From Rhynchopus sp. YZ270_cl-10 (taxonomy: Eukaryota > Euglenozoa > Diplonemea > Diplonemida > Diplonemidae), in assembly GCA_964035575.1 (NCBI GenBank), contig OZ037857.1, positions 1 through 64,000 on the forward strand: a stretch of 64,000 nucleotides of DNA. Direction: 5' to 3'. Under the pieces are notes generated by a model, which did not search any database, had not been told where the DNA came from, and saw only the letters and a program-made list of their open reading frames with translations. Position numbers and translations under genes: made by a program. Position 1 is the first letter of the stretch. Each line of letters begins with the position of its first letter. This document shows, piece after piece, positions 10,773 to 21,556 of this stretch.

Positions 10773-11539
10773 GCTAGAAATGAAATGAGAGAGTCCCCCA
10801 ACTGACTGTGGAGCGCAAACCATGATGCGAAATGATTACATGCATTTCGAAATGAAAAAGTGTGGAAAATATTGACCCTTCACCTGGATTTCTTCTGCCA
10901 TCCTGCTTCTAACGTTTGCAAAGTCCCCTGCAAAGTCATAAAATGATAACTTAACGTTGAAGGCAGGTGCGAATAAAGCTGGGTGCGGTGGAATAATGAG
11001 TGGGGAGTCCGGATACCCAAAATGAAAGACAAAGGCTATGCAAAGAAAGAAAGAAGAGGCTTGCTGAAAAAGAAAAGACCCCTCCTCGCCTCCAGTTTTA
11101 TACTCTCAGGTCAAGGTGCCTGACAAGACCCCGATTGGAGCGGTCAACACCATCAAAGAGTTTCAACGGACATATTCCGTATTGCTATCTTTGTTGATAC
11201 AATGAAAGAAAAAAATATTGAATTGAAAATGGGAGAATACAACATAGGAAATAACCCCCAAACCACCTACAGATTCAATGATTGTGGTAATGAACGTGGG
11301 AGATTAGTTGACCCGAATGTGATCTGCTGTTGGGTTGGTACAACCACTGCCGTCACTCATTGGGTTCGTTAAGTTCATGAACAAAAACACAAAGAAGCTA
11401 TTATTAGAATCGGTAGAAGGCGCATTAGAGTACACTTGGACCATGGACCTGTCCGAAAACAAAAAAAACAAAAAAAGAGAAACTGAAAAATGGGAGAAAA
11501 ATAGGCAAACAACAATACCAATAAACAACATCAGTTCAC
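10773..11539. other. AT-rich intergenic DNA
   Basis: No supported gene. Short ORFs on both strands have low-complexity Lys/Asn-rich translations. It lies downstream of the minus-strand gene that ends at 11540, so part of it is probably that gene's 3' UTR. Confidence 0.5.
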
Positions 11540-13063
11540 CTAAATATGATTAGGTGCTGATGGCTGTTGGTACATCAGCGGTGGTATCACGTTGCTGTCC
11601 GACTTCGCGAAGAACCACGAGTCCACGTCAACAGAATACGTCGTCGACGAGTTGTTTCCCCCCCTCTCGGTGATGGTCTTCGCAGACGTGTCCGCACCAC
11701 ACAGAAGCTTCCACCCATGGCGGTGCATCGTCCTCAGAATGTCCGTCGCCAGCACAACACTGCAACTTATATCCTGGAACCCTGACCACGGGCGACCATT
11801 CATCTTGAACTCATGTGCACCACCATAGTTCTGTTCCCTTTGGATCCCAGCATACCCACGGGAGAGTGTGTCACGCAGCGGCCGAACCATCTCAGTGCTG
11901 TTCAGAATACGTACCTTATCTGTCTCGTTGAAGCTGATGCATATGTGCTTGTCCTGTGACGGTGTGCAGCTGCGGAGAACAATCACAGACTTGTCGTTCA
12001 GCTTCCTGCTCACATCCAATGCAGTGTGCACCTCCCACCCAACAGCCTTCATCGCCTCAAACAGGTGCGACATCAGCAGTCGTGATGCAACAGCGTCAGT
12101 TCCGTCTGCCCACCAAGGTGTGCCCTTCAACTTGAACTCATAGTACCCAGCCTTCGCACCTTCTGCCTGCACCCCACGCGGCCAGTACGACCTGATGATG
12201 GAACGGATCATCCCCACCTCCTCAGTCCCCAAGTTCAGCACACGCAGACAGTCGGTGGAGTTCATGCTGAGCATGGCAAAGCGCCCCCGTCTGTCGCAGT
12301 GCGGGTTGTCAGTGAAGTATAAACTGTCCGACGTGCCCTTGAAGTTGCAGGTTGTGAGGAACGACTTCCCCTCCCGGTCCATCGCCTCAAAGATGCGCAG
12401 TATCAGGTGTCGCCCCGCCATCAACTCAGAGGAGTGCCCGTTGCCCCAAGGGTACCCGTTCAGCTTCATCTCACGGCACGCACCAAACACCACGTGGTCC
12501 TTCTGTACACCTCCGGCGTATCCTTGCTGGACAGCTGTCGCGACAATGTTTGTTCCCTGCGGGCAGCCAATCAGGTGCAGTGAGTCGTAGCTGCTTATCC
12601 CAACAGTCAGCAGTCCGTTCATCTTGTTGGGGTATGCCTGTGGCTGCATCTTCTGGAAGATCCACGTGGAGTTTACGTATCTCCTTGCGAGGTCAGTGTT
12701 CTGCACTGCCTGGTATCCGTGTGCGTACACGTCTGCTAAGATGCGGATGATGAGGCTCTTGGAGCGCACAGAGTCTCCCTTAGTTTCGTGTACAAATCTA
12801 CTGAGGCGGAAGCGGGTGGTCCCATCCGGGCCCCGCTCCGCAATGTTGCTGTTGCAGCACCCACCTGTGAACCCAGCCACCTCGCATCTTTTTTGGATAG
12901 CCTTCACAATGTTGTGTGGCGTGTGTACTAAATAGAGGTACTCCCCGATGAATATGATCGAGAAGTACTGGTCATCTCTGGGCGGGATCGCGCTCTGTGA
13001 TATTCCCATCTCGAAGCTTTCTTTTGTTTTTGTGTGTGAATCTGTGGGCATGTTTCGTTGCAT
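11540..13063 (-). CDS. Four-repeat protein of unknown function (507 aa)
   Basis: The open frame continues upstream to a TTG codon at 13135, but the first ATG is at 13063, with another at 13051. I do not recognise a named family. The protein consists of four diverged copies of a domain of about 110-120 residues. Each has a strand with a hydrophobic D-x-L pattern, then an EFKLxGxPW core (MKLNGYPW, FKLKGTPW and FKMNGRPW are the clear versions; the first copy is the most diverged). A helix rich in Leu/Ile follows, then a GW-x-L element. No signal peptide, membrane segment or catalytic motif is evident after the chosen start. The repeated fold suggests a binding or scaffold role, but that is inference. 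No intron signals are needed to keep the frame open. Confidence 0.7.
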   Translation of the reverse strand: MQRNMPTDSHTKTKESFEMGISQSAIPPRDDQYFSIIFIGEYLYLVHTPHNIVKAIQKRCEVAGFTGGCCNSNIAERGPDGTTRFRLSRFVHETKGDSVRSKSLIIRILADVYAHGYQAVQNTDLARRYVNSTWIFQKMQPQAYPNKMNGLLTVGISSYDSLHLIGCPQGTNIVATAVQQGYAGGVQKDHVVFGACREMKLNGYPWGNGHSSELMAGRHLILRIFEAMDREGKSFLTTCNFKGTSDSLYFTDNPHCDRRGRFAMLSMNSTDCLRVLNLGTEEVGMIRSIIRSYWPRGVQAEGAKAGYYEFKLKGTPWWADGTDAVASRLLMSHLFEAMKAVGWEVHTALDVSRKLNDKSVIVLRSCTPSQDKHICISFNETDKVRILNSTEMVRPLRDTLSRGYAGIQREQNYGGAHEFKMNGRPWSGFQDISCSVVLATDILRTMHRHGWKLLCGADTSAKTITERGGNNSSTTYSVDVDSWFFAKSDSNVIPPLMYQQPSAPNHI

Positions 13064-13151
13064 CAAAAGTACTTTAAAAAAAATGGCAATTATTAACGAA
13101 GTTAGTTTGGAAGCAAGATCGCACAGAGGAATCAATAAGGATTTTATGCTA

Positions 13152-13352
13152 TTACACGTATCTAAGACGGGGGTTTGCAGCTTGCGAAGCCAGTTGTACG
13201 ATGTGCGCCCAAGCCTCCAATGGCGATGGGTGCTGCCTGGAGGAGGCTAGCTCCGAAATGGTCGCATGTTCATCGTGGAGATTCGTAGCGAGGCACTTAT
13301 CCACTTCAGCATCTAAATCAATCAGTGGCCAATTCTTCGTGCGCTCTGCCAT
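13152..13352 (-). CDS. Possible small protein (66 aa), hypothetical
   Basis: An ATG at 13352 opens a 66-codon frame of ordinary composition beginning MAERTKNWPLIDLDAEVDK, unlike the low-complexity ORFs around it. It lies about 90 bp upstream of the four-repeat gene on the same strand. It could be a separate short gene, an exon of that gene, or chance. I see no GTATG-CAG intron that joins the two. Confidence 0.25.
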   Translation of the reverse strand: MAERTKNWPLIDLDAEVDKCLATNLHDEHATISELASSRQHPSPLEAWAHIVQLASQAANPRLRYV

Positions 13353-15067
13353 TTGATGTGTCCGGCAGCAGCGAGTTTGGAAAGTAGGAGATTGAAAGTC
13401 TGTTTGAGAACAAGAGGCAGGAACACTTTTTTGTTGGTTTTCGGAGCCACCTGCATATCTACCCTGAGAGTAGCGACCACGCCGACTGTGATGAAAGACA
13501 AACGCGCAACCACACAGAACACAGCTGCCACACGCACATATAAAAAATGTAGAAAATGACGATAGAAATTATCTTTTCCGAAAATCGGCAGAACGACTGA
13601 ACGGGAGAGGGAGAGGGAGAGGGAGGGTGATTTGTCACATTTAACACACGAAGCTGCTGGCAACTTGCCATATATCATTTAGAATGGGAAGTGTCATCTT
13701 TTGCATCACCACTTTTAACTTACCGAGCACCAATCTGCTGATGTATGGGATGCTTGCAAGTGACACTCCCAAGCCAAGACAAACAGTACACTGGTCTGCG
13801 CTCTCACATGAAGTGCATGAATGAGCATGAAACCTGGGAAAATCCAAATTGATAACTTTCCTCGACAACCTCTACAAAGGAAGTTTCTCAATCAGGTGGT
13901 ATAATTTGTCTGGTTTGTCTGGTGTTGATAAGCTAGGACGTTGGTCAACAGTCAAAATAGACTGAGATGACTCACCCGAACAATTTATTTTGGTAATTTG
14001 TTGTATCAGTGCAGCTGCCAGGTGGACAGTCTTCACTGTGTCTTTTTTGTTCCACGAGACCAAGACGCGAACCTAAACTCTCGTCATGTGGTACAATTGA
14101 TGTATACGTCTCAAAGCGCCCGCGGAGGAAACTCTAATAAAAAAAGGGGGAGTAAATTCCACAAGGAACATAGAGCTGTCTGGGGAAAAAACCCAGGCAA
14201 CAACTGACTCCAACACGAGCCGTTTTGGAAACGGCTCAGCTATGATGTGCAGATGTCCTTCTGGGATGGGTAGAGAGAGAGAGAACATTCTTCTATCCGG
14301 CTGTCAGGCCGACACTAATGCTCAAAAAAAAACGCACACTGGGGGTATGATATGTTGTGCGTGGTCTCTCAGTGGACACCACACCAACCATCCTCACCCA
14401 ACCAAAAAAAAGAAAAAAATGAAGCTTCACCTTTTCCTTACAGGTTCCGGCTGTTTCCCACTTTTATTAATTCCTCTTTTTTTTTTTTTTGCCAGAACCC
14501 GCAAACCGGAAACACACGTAGAAAACAAACACAGGGCGGCACAAAAAAAAAAAATGACAACTTGGACGGAGGGCATCAATGATGCCTCCAAAAACAAAAC
14601 AAAAAACAACGATAAAAACAGTAGGGCCGGCGCCTCGGTCTTAGGAGACGTGGGCTTGGTAGGTAAGACCAACTAGAAAACGTCGTTAGAAGACCATCCA
14701 GGGTGAGAAGACACATTTCCCGCCTCCTTGTCAAATCATTCCCTAAACGCATTGATACTGTGATTTGAGCCCTAATTGGAAGTGCTACTCTCACAAAAAT
14801 AGATACCAAGTTCTTCGTGTACAACATGGAGAGGTACTATTGAACAAAAGCACACCGATTGTTAAGAATAAAAGAACAGAACACAAAATAATAATAAACT
14901 GAAAATATGGGAACCAGGGCACAAAAAACAAAACATGAAGGTTAAAAATAAATTACCCCCTCCCGACGTAGTGTTCCCCCCACACCCACAAAAAGTATCG
15001 TCGCTCTGCTGCTCCAGCGAGATCAAAGCTTGGTTGGGTATTTTCACCTACACAGCCTGGATCAGGC
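13353..15067. other. Intergenic region, no clear gene
   Basis: AT-rich with homopolymer runs. Around 13945-14040 there is a degenerate relative of the dispersed element described at 44034-44160 and 47317-47447 (TTGTATCAGTGCAG followed by a CTTCACT end). Nothing else is recognised. Confidence 0.4.
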
Positions 15068-16842
15068 TTAATACAAATGCGAGATACGGCTGATCCTATC
15101 CCCACTGACCTGGCTTCCGTCGTTGACGAGACTCTGTGAAGGGGTGTTGTTGATGGTACGACCACGTTACGTTACCACAAAATGAAGTACATACGTTACG
15201 CTCTTCGTTGATGGCCTCAATTTCCTTCTTACTGAATCCGAAGTACGACCCCTCCACAGCCTTGATGTGCTTCAGGAACATGACTGCCCAAAGGATGACC
15301 AAGAAGGAGCAGCCGAACATGATCCACCCAAACAGACGGGCCATGTCGGGAGTCCCGTAGATCTGATGGTGTGTGGTGTAGGCGACCACACAGAACATCA
15401 ATAACATACCTGAGCCTTGAGCGCGTCTGCCTCATTCGGGGGAATGTAGGTGTACTGGTTCGCAAGCATGAGCGGGATGTACGCGAGCTTGATCTTGCAC
15501 GACGTATCTTCGTGAAAAAGGGTTCCTGTCAAGTTGCAGGAAAAGTCGTCCATTCTCAGGTTAATCTGGATCACCTCCTGTGCAGCCACGGAAGACCCTG
15601 TGATCGGCTCGATGGCGATCCACGTGCTGTCTCTGTCTGAGTCAGCGGGGGGCATGTCAACGTACTGGTGCAACACCGGGTCTGCACCCTCAAAGTGGGG
15701 GTTAGAGATGAACACAGGTGCACCCTGTCCCCTCGAGACGTTGAGGAGCCCTCCAGGGCAGAAGGAGTCGTGGGTGCGTCCGTACTCGGAGCTGTTGCTG
15801 AAGACCTCTTCTGCAATGAAGTACCTGTGCGAGTGGATGCCAAGGATGTCGACCTTATCCTTCTTGTCCAAAGGAATCACTGCAGGGATGCCGTCAATGA
15901 AGAGCTTCACCCGGTCACCGGGGCCGGGAGGGAAGTTCCACCCGTCTCCTCCGGTCAGCTCCGGAGCGTCGGGCCAGAATTTGCTGAGGTCCGACATCCC
16001 GCACCACTCCTTGAAGATGGTGGTCTTTTTGTAGTCAGACGTACCCGAGTACTGCACGGACTTGTTCTGGTAGAACTGCTTGGTGTCGATCTGCTGGAGG
16101 GCGACGTCAGCGTCTATAGGAGGGATCTCAATTCCGTTGTTCTTGACAAACTTGCTCTCGAGGAGGGCGTCGATGATGTTCTGGATGATAGGGTCCTTGT
16201 AGCCGAACACGATCTCCTGGATAGGGCGTGTCACGAACAGTGCCTCCCTCTCGACTTTCATTGCGTCCTTGATGATGTCCATCAGCGCGTCGTAGATGAA
16301 CCAGTCATCTGCAAAGGCTTCCCTCAGCTGAAGGAGGAACCCCTGTAGGGCAAGGTTGGGGACCGTCACTAAGTCATCGGTGCTCCACTTGGTCGTGCTC
16401 CGCTCAGGGAGGAAGACGTTGTAGTTGTGGTACCTGTAGCTGATGAACTCCTTGTCGTCCCCGTTGTCACCGAACCACTCCAGGTCCTCCTTCCACGCAA
16501 ACATTCTGTAAATGAAAGGCCCAATCTTTTCCAGCTTTGGGAGTTCAGTTCCGTCGTAGTACTCTGCCGCGTTGGTCAGGTTCCACACGTAGAAGTGGTT
16601 GTGGATGGGCGATCCGTACCCACCGTGGTCGACCCAGGGTTGGAACAGTGCACTGTCGTTGTCCTTCATCGGGAGCATGTCCTTCACCTGCAATGTGTGT
16701 GGTGGAAGGGAAGGGAAGGGGACAAGAAGCATACCTGGGAAACAACAAACGGCTCAATCACAAACTGAATTGTGATCCCGAGTGCCATCATGAGGATCCC
16801 CACAGAGATCAGCCCGATGGCGGAACACTTCACAATCCGCAT
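15068..16842 (-). CDS. CD36/LIMP-2 family scavenger-receptor-like membrane protein, four exons (539 aa)
   Basis: Exons on the minus strand are 16842-16735, 16687-15410, 15362-15195 and 15133-15068. The introns are 47, 47 and 61 nt, all GTATG...CAG and in phase 0. The family has two membrane passes with a large luminal or extracellular loop. Here TM1 is residues about 8-30 and TM2 about 473-492, followed by a cytoplasmic tail of about 45 residues. The loop has several N-glycosylation sequons (NLT, NKS, NSS, NVS) and the conserved start in which a phase of Asp/Asn-rich sequence precedes an FYVWNLTN segment and a KLEKIGPFIYR segment. Length fits the family (470-540 aa). Family members bind lipids or lipoproteins, or carry lysosomal enzymes; which applies here cannot be told. 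The last exon is short and its end is the least certain part. Confidence 0.9.
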
Positions 16843-16976
16843 TGTTTTGTTTTTGTTTTACAAAAACTGTGTTTTCCTGAGCAAGGGTGAGTCGTGGTGA
16901 GTTGTGACAAAAAAAAAAAAGGTAAATACCCCGAGTTACAAAAAAGGAAGGTGGTGTTTATTGTCGTTTAGGTTTC

Positions 16977-18140
16977 CTAGAGTGGAACAATAAAGAACTC
17001 CACGGAAGAGGGCAGGTCTACCGTTGTGTAAATCACGTATGTCGAACAGGGAGAAACCACAAACTCATCTACCTCAGGGACAACATTCGTGCACTCCCCT
17101 GTGTGCACATCCCACTTGCTGACACCGTCATCTGATCTGCTCAACTCCCACTTCCCGCATGGCGAGAACTTTGAGGACATGAGCCCCGCTGGATCGCTGA
17201 CGGCAAAGTCGCGCACTTCGGTGCCGTCTTCAATCCTCAGCATCCGCAGGCCTGCCCCATTCGCGAGAAGGAACTGAGAGCAGGGGGAGATGTCCCCGTA
17301 GAAGACGTTGGGTGTGTCAATCTCCTTTACCTTGGCCCCTGTGTCAAGTGTCATGAGGCACACACTGTCCCTGTTTCCCATGAGGACCCAGCGGCTGCAC
17401 TGCGACAGAGTCAGGCAGGTGAATGACTCCTCCATGCTCCAGGCGAGAGTGCAGTCCTCGAGGTTGTGTACTGCAACAGTCGTGTGCGGTCCTGATCCTG
17501 AGAGAAGGTATTCGTTGCAGCGCGAGACGCGCAAGACGTCGACTGATACGTTCTCTGAGATCCGCGTCATCACGTCTTCGTGCGAGTCCAGACGGACGAT
17601 GCCGCCGCCCCCACAGAAGACCCACTGCATGCACATCAACGCTGCTACTGAATATGTGTAGTCCTGCACCTTTGTCTCCCGCACAACGCGTCCCGTCTCT
17701 GTGTTCCACACCCGCAGTATACCGTCGTCGCAGCCAACGTAGCACATCCGCCCACAGGGCGACACCTGCAGGTCGTGCACGTGCCCCGAAAAATCCAACC
17801 TGAGCGTCTCCTGCAGCGGGCACTGCATCTTCGCGTACGTTCTCCTACACACCGTCACTTCGTCGACAACAGGTGTGTCCGCAAGCAGCGCTGTGTCCGC
17901 CTCCAAGACAACGTCCCCTATACGAAGCTCCACCATGCAGCTCGTGTGCACGCGCAATGCACTGCATGCCGCCTTACGCAGTGACTGCACGGTAGCGTCC
18001 ACTGGGACCGCTATGACCGCTGTCGCCCCTGTCTCCATGAACGTAGCGCACACCTCCATTGTGATAGGTGGCAGCCTGTGGGGTGCAGTGGTGGGGTTGG
18101 AGAGCATGGGCGCAGGGTAGGAGCAATTTAAGAGAGACAT
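16977..18140 (-). CDS. Ubiquitin-like head plus WD40 propeller protein (387 aa)
   Basis: It starts at ATG 18140; ATG 18059 is an alternative that begins just at the first domain. Residues about 28-100 have a ubiquitin-like pattern (VPVDATVQSLRKAACSAL, then a hydrophobic LRIGDVVL strand). From about residue 110 to the end come seven WD-like blades, each with a recurring SPCG or SQCSRW strand and endings such as LRVWNTETG and VSKWDVHTG. Several blades lack the classical GH/WD residues. The pattern suggests a beta-propeller scaffold, possibly linked to ubiquitin-type signalling, but that role is inference. The gap to the CD36 gene start is only about 130 bp. Confidence 0.75.
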   Translation of the reverse strand: MSLLNCSYPAPMLSNPTTAPHRLPPITMEVCATFMETGATAVIAVPVDATVQSLRKAACSALRVHTSCMVELRIGDVVLEADTALLADTPVVDEVTVCRRTYAKMQCPLQETLRLDFSGHVHDLQVSPCGRMCYVGCDDGILRVWNTETGRVVRETKVQDYTYSVAALMCMQWVFCGGGGIVRLDSHEDVMTRISENVSVDVLRVSRCNEYLLSGSGPHTTVAVHNLEDCTLAWSMEESFTCLTLSQCSRWVLMGNRDSVCLMTLDTGAKVKEIDTPNVFYGDISPCSQFLLANGAGLRMLRIEDGTEVRDFAVSDPAGLMSSKFSPCGKWELSRSDDGVSKWDVHTGECTNVVPEVDEFVVSPCSTYVIYTTVDLPSSVEFFIVPL

Positions 18141-19368
18141 TCCATTCCAAGCCGCTTAGTCCCTTGCAAGATGGGCACTTTTGAAAAGATCTAAAGAGAG
18201 AGAAGATAAAAAAAAGAGCAGAACGTTAGAAAGAACAGCCTCGCTCAGCCACCTTGAAAAGATGGGGTGACCGATGCCCTGATGTGAGATCAGAGACGAC
18301 ATCCTGCCTTTGCCCACAAAAAACCGTCTGTCTTGTCTTGGATTATTAAACCCCTTACCTTCCACCACCGATACAGCAGCAGCTGAAGAACACTGCTGTG
18401 CGGGTGATGCAGAAAGGACATACTTTTCGCACATGGACAGCGATTTTTCCCCATGGGGGTTTTACTGAGGAGGGGGAAATGCAACCCAATCCGTTCAAAA
18501 TTCTGACAAAACGGAAGGTAAATACGAGCTACAATGCATAAAATACACATGACGCACTGATACGAAGAGAGAAAAGAGAAACGAGAAAATAGCTTAAAAA
18601 GGAAACTAAAAAACGGGGGCGCAGAGAACAAACACGAATATCTGCAAAACGAAAGTACACACAGCTTTTTGTATCTGTGCCCATGAATGCGTCTACGAAG
18701 ACTAGGACATAACAGCCGACACACTGTACCTGGATGACGCTGTCTGACCCCTTTTGCAGGACAGGAATCACCAAAAAATGCCTTTCAATCTCTGAAGGAA
18801 GGTTGTGGGAAAAAACGCAAAAAGAATATTCGAAATGAGCTTCTTTGCCAGATGAGCATAAGCCTAACGTGATTAGTCACCTTAAACAAAAAGCATAGAA
18901 CAGAAATTGATGAATGCCTTCCGTGCACACATCTGTTGTAGAAATAAATCACTGCAGAATGCAGAACACCTCACAAGGAAGTTTAACACTCAATCCCAAA
19001 TTTTTGTCCAAACTGGGTATTTTTTTAAATAAAGAACAACTATTCAAAACCGTAAAATTCTTGCTTTAATTGATTTTTCTGGTAAAACCTATGAACACGC
19101 AAAAAAAATCGACCAGATTCGTTGAGTGACTAAAACCCAATCACCCATAGAGAGAGAGACCCAAAACGGTGATTTTCCCTGTAATTCCTTAAGGAATTGC
19201 CTTTGCCATTTGAAAAAATATTATGACCGCAAAAATGGCAACATGTAATCTGTGATGCTCAAAAGTGCAAAATTCTTGCTCCAATGGATTCTCCTGGTAT
19301 ATATTGTACCTGGAGAATATGCTCATATCACTCTTCAGACCATCTGGGGTATGGTCACACACAGGTAG
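18141..19368. other. Intergenic region with two imperfect copies of an AAAATTCTTGCT motif
   Basis: No supported gene. The phrase AAAATTCTTGCT followed by AATTGAT or AATGGAT and a CTGGTA end appears near 19054 and 19269. At 18850-18881 there is a possible relative of the dispersed GATGAAC...GTCACC element. Confidence 0.4.
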
Positions 19369-19629
19369 TATACACAGTATACACAGTATACACAGTATAC
19401 ACAGTATACACAGTATACACAGTATACACAGTATACACAGTATACACAGTATACACAGTATACACAGTATACACAGTATACACAGTATACACAGTATACA
19501 CAGTATACACAGTATACACAGTATACACAGTATACACAGTATACACAGTATACACAGTATACACAGTATACACAGTATACACAGTATACACAGTATACAC
19601 AGTATACACAGTATACACAGTATACACAG
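19369..19629. repeat. Minisatellite, 9-bp unit TATACACAG, 29 copies
   Basis: The span is exactly 261 bp and I see no deviation from the unit. All frames are open through it, which gives spurious ORFs on both strands. There are no unique spacers, so it is not a CRISPR array. Confidence 0.97.
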
Positions 19630-19640
19630 GGGATTGGGAG

Positions 19641-19760
19641 TACAGTACAGTACAGTACAGTACAGTACAGTACAGTACAGTACAGTACAGTACAGTACAG
19701 TACAGTACAGTACAGTACAGTACAGTACAGTACAGTACAGTACAGTACAGTACAGTACAG
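19641..19760. repeat. Microsatellite, 5-bp unit TACAG, 24 copies
   Basis: Perfect head-to-tail array 11 bp after the 9-bp array. The unit can be read as the 9-mer with TACA deleted, so the two may share an origin. Confidence 0.97.
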
Positions 19761-20477
19761 GTTCACATATCAGACAAGATCTCGTTAGGCGTATACTTCT
19801 GGGCCTCGTTCACTTCATAAACCACAGATGCAATTTTTTGAGCCTACGACCCCACATTTAACTCATTTCGATCCGCTGATTTCAATCCCAAAAAATATTT
19901 CAAAAAAATATTTCTGGTGTGGCACCTTAACCGATTCTCCGTGGTTCTACCCGTTGTCCCTCCGTAAAGGGGGGGTATGGATGTTGGAAAACAGGCCTTC
20001 ATATGCACCTTCGGTACAAAACGTCGCAGGCAGGCCAAACAGCGTTTTGAATTTGTTGTTTGTGAGCTACCCGCATGTGGAAGGCCCACTTCTCAGAATT
20101 CACGACATTTTTTCTCGACCCGATTGGTGGAGTACATATTTGTTATCACCCCCTGGTTACCCTACTGACACATTTTCAAAAGAATCGGCGTTAAAGAAAA
20201 TCAGAATGCTCGATGTTCACGCGTGGGATAGTTTTTCACGAGTATAAAGTACGGTGTGAACATCTCATATATTGGTGCACTCTCTCTGATCTCTTTGACC
20301 GGACATATGTGCAACACATGCACTCCTCCTCGCGTGTGCGGTTGATGAAGCTGTTGCAAGCGTCTTCTCCATTGCAGTCTCAAGAGAAATACGTCTGACA
20401 GCAGACGAGTTCGGGGCTGGACATCCACTCAAATGCAGGACTGTCATTAATGTCCTAATCCTGTGCACCAAGCACCA
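19761..20477. other. Intergenic DNA with a weak ORF, probably a worn repeat
   Basis: A plus-strand frame of 139 codons (19828-20247) has no recognised domain. Around 20094-20150 the DNA resembles a diverged copy of part of the 219-bp direct repeat downstream (a TTCACxxxATTTTTxCTCGA run followed by GTGGAGTA). I read this as decayed repeat rather than a gene. Confidence 0.3.
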
Positions 20478-20563
20478 CCCCAGGCGCTTCGCGGCGAAGG
20501 GCAGGCTTAGCCCAGCCCTTCGCCGCGAAGCGACTGGGGGGTCTGGGGGGCGGAGCCCCCCAG
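20478..20563. repeat. Two adjacent strong hairpins
   Basis: Arms of 25 bp at 20478-20502 and 20515-20539 pair with a single mismatch around a 12-nt loop. A second hairpin has 9-bp perfect arms at 20543-20551 and 20555-20563. Both are GC-rich inside AT-rich DNA, unlike their surroundings. They abut the first 219-bp direct repeat. Confidence 0.85.
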
Positions 20564-20781
20564 CGAAATTTTTTGACTTAACACTGCTTGTGCTTAGAAA
20601 ACCCGAATTTTTTACCCTTCAAAATTGCATTTGAGGAACTCACAACGCGTCAAAACGAAAAGGTCGTTTTTGGCACTTTTAAAACCGGGCTCCGCTGAGT
20701 TCACCATATTTTTGCTCGATTTATTTAGTGGAGTAACTAATTAGTAATCGTATTCTCGGACAAAAATTCGGGACGAGGTGT
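20563..20781. repeat. 219-bp direct repeat, copy 1
   Basis: Matches 20969-21187 at an offset of 406 bp with one difference seen (CGCGTC against CGCGGC). It is non-coding. The near identity implies a recent duplication or a mobile origin. Confidence 0.9.
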
Positions 20782-20792
20782 TAGATAATTCC

Positions 20793-20832
20793 CCTGTATT
20801 TTACTAAGGGAAAATCCCTAGTAAAATACAGG
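20793..20832. repeat. Inverted repeat between the direct repeats
   Basis: 14-bp perfect arms (20793-20806 and 20819-20832), with a further GGG/CCC pair inside. The CTGTATTTTACT motif recurs in weaker form over the next 60 bp. Confidence 0.8.
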
Positions 20833-20968
20833 CAAAAATCCAGGTAAAAATCACTTTGTCTCGATTTTTAAGTAAAAATACAGGGTGCAACGAAACCAGA
20901 AAAAAACTTCGCCATTGGACGTTTCTGGGTTCCGAGCTTTTAACGCAAAAAAAATCTATTTTTTTTTC

Positions 20969-21187
20969 GCGAAATTTTTTGACTTAACACTGCTTGTGCT
21001 TAGAAAACCCGAATTTTTTACCCTTCAAAATTGCATTTGAGGAACTCACAACGCGGCAAAACGAAAAGGTCGTTTTTGGCACTTTTAAAACCGGGCTCCG
21101 CTGAGTTCACCATATTTTTGCTCGATTTATTTAGTGGAGTAACTAATTAGTAATCGTATTCTCGGACAAAAATTCGGGACGAGGTGT
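20969..21187. repeat. 219-bp direct repeat, copy 2
   Basis: See copy 1. A 187-bp spacer separates the copies. The stretch after it to 21556 holds no supported gene. Confidence 0.9.
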
Positions 21188-21556
21188 AAAAAAAAATGAT
21201 AATATTATGGTGATCAGGGGTACTTTCCTGCCGCTCTGGCCAACATATTATAGAGCGATTGTCCAACAAACCCTTGTCGGAATTAAAGGAAGTGCCACGG
21301 TCGTGCAATATCCACTTTTTGCTGTACAGTGTAATGTACAAAAATCAGACATAAAAGAAAACAATCCTAACACAGCTCTGATGAGCCAAAACAGATGTAT
21401 CACTATTTTGGCTCGCGACAAAAGATTATCAGAGCTAAGTCAAGGATGATGCTGTCTATTAGCAGAATAGATTGCTCGAGAGGGCCTGATGCTGAAGAAT
21501 CCGAAACAAAACAAAGCACTGAGTCAACAGTCAAAAAAAATGAAGATAAAAAATTT

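Noticed and set aside
13922-14040. Box C/D snoRNA reading of the dispersed element
   Set aside because: GATGA words are present but no consistent paired D box (CTGA) and terminal stem are seen.
19369-19760. CRISPR-like array
   Set aside because: The repeats are directly adjacent with no unique spacers, and the host is eukaryotic.
19335-19861. Val-Tyr-Thr, His-Ser-Ile and Cys-Val-Tyr repeat ORFs on both strands
   Set aside because: These are readings of the TATACACAG and TACAG arrays, open in nearly all frames.
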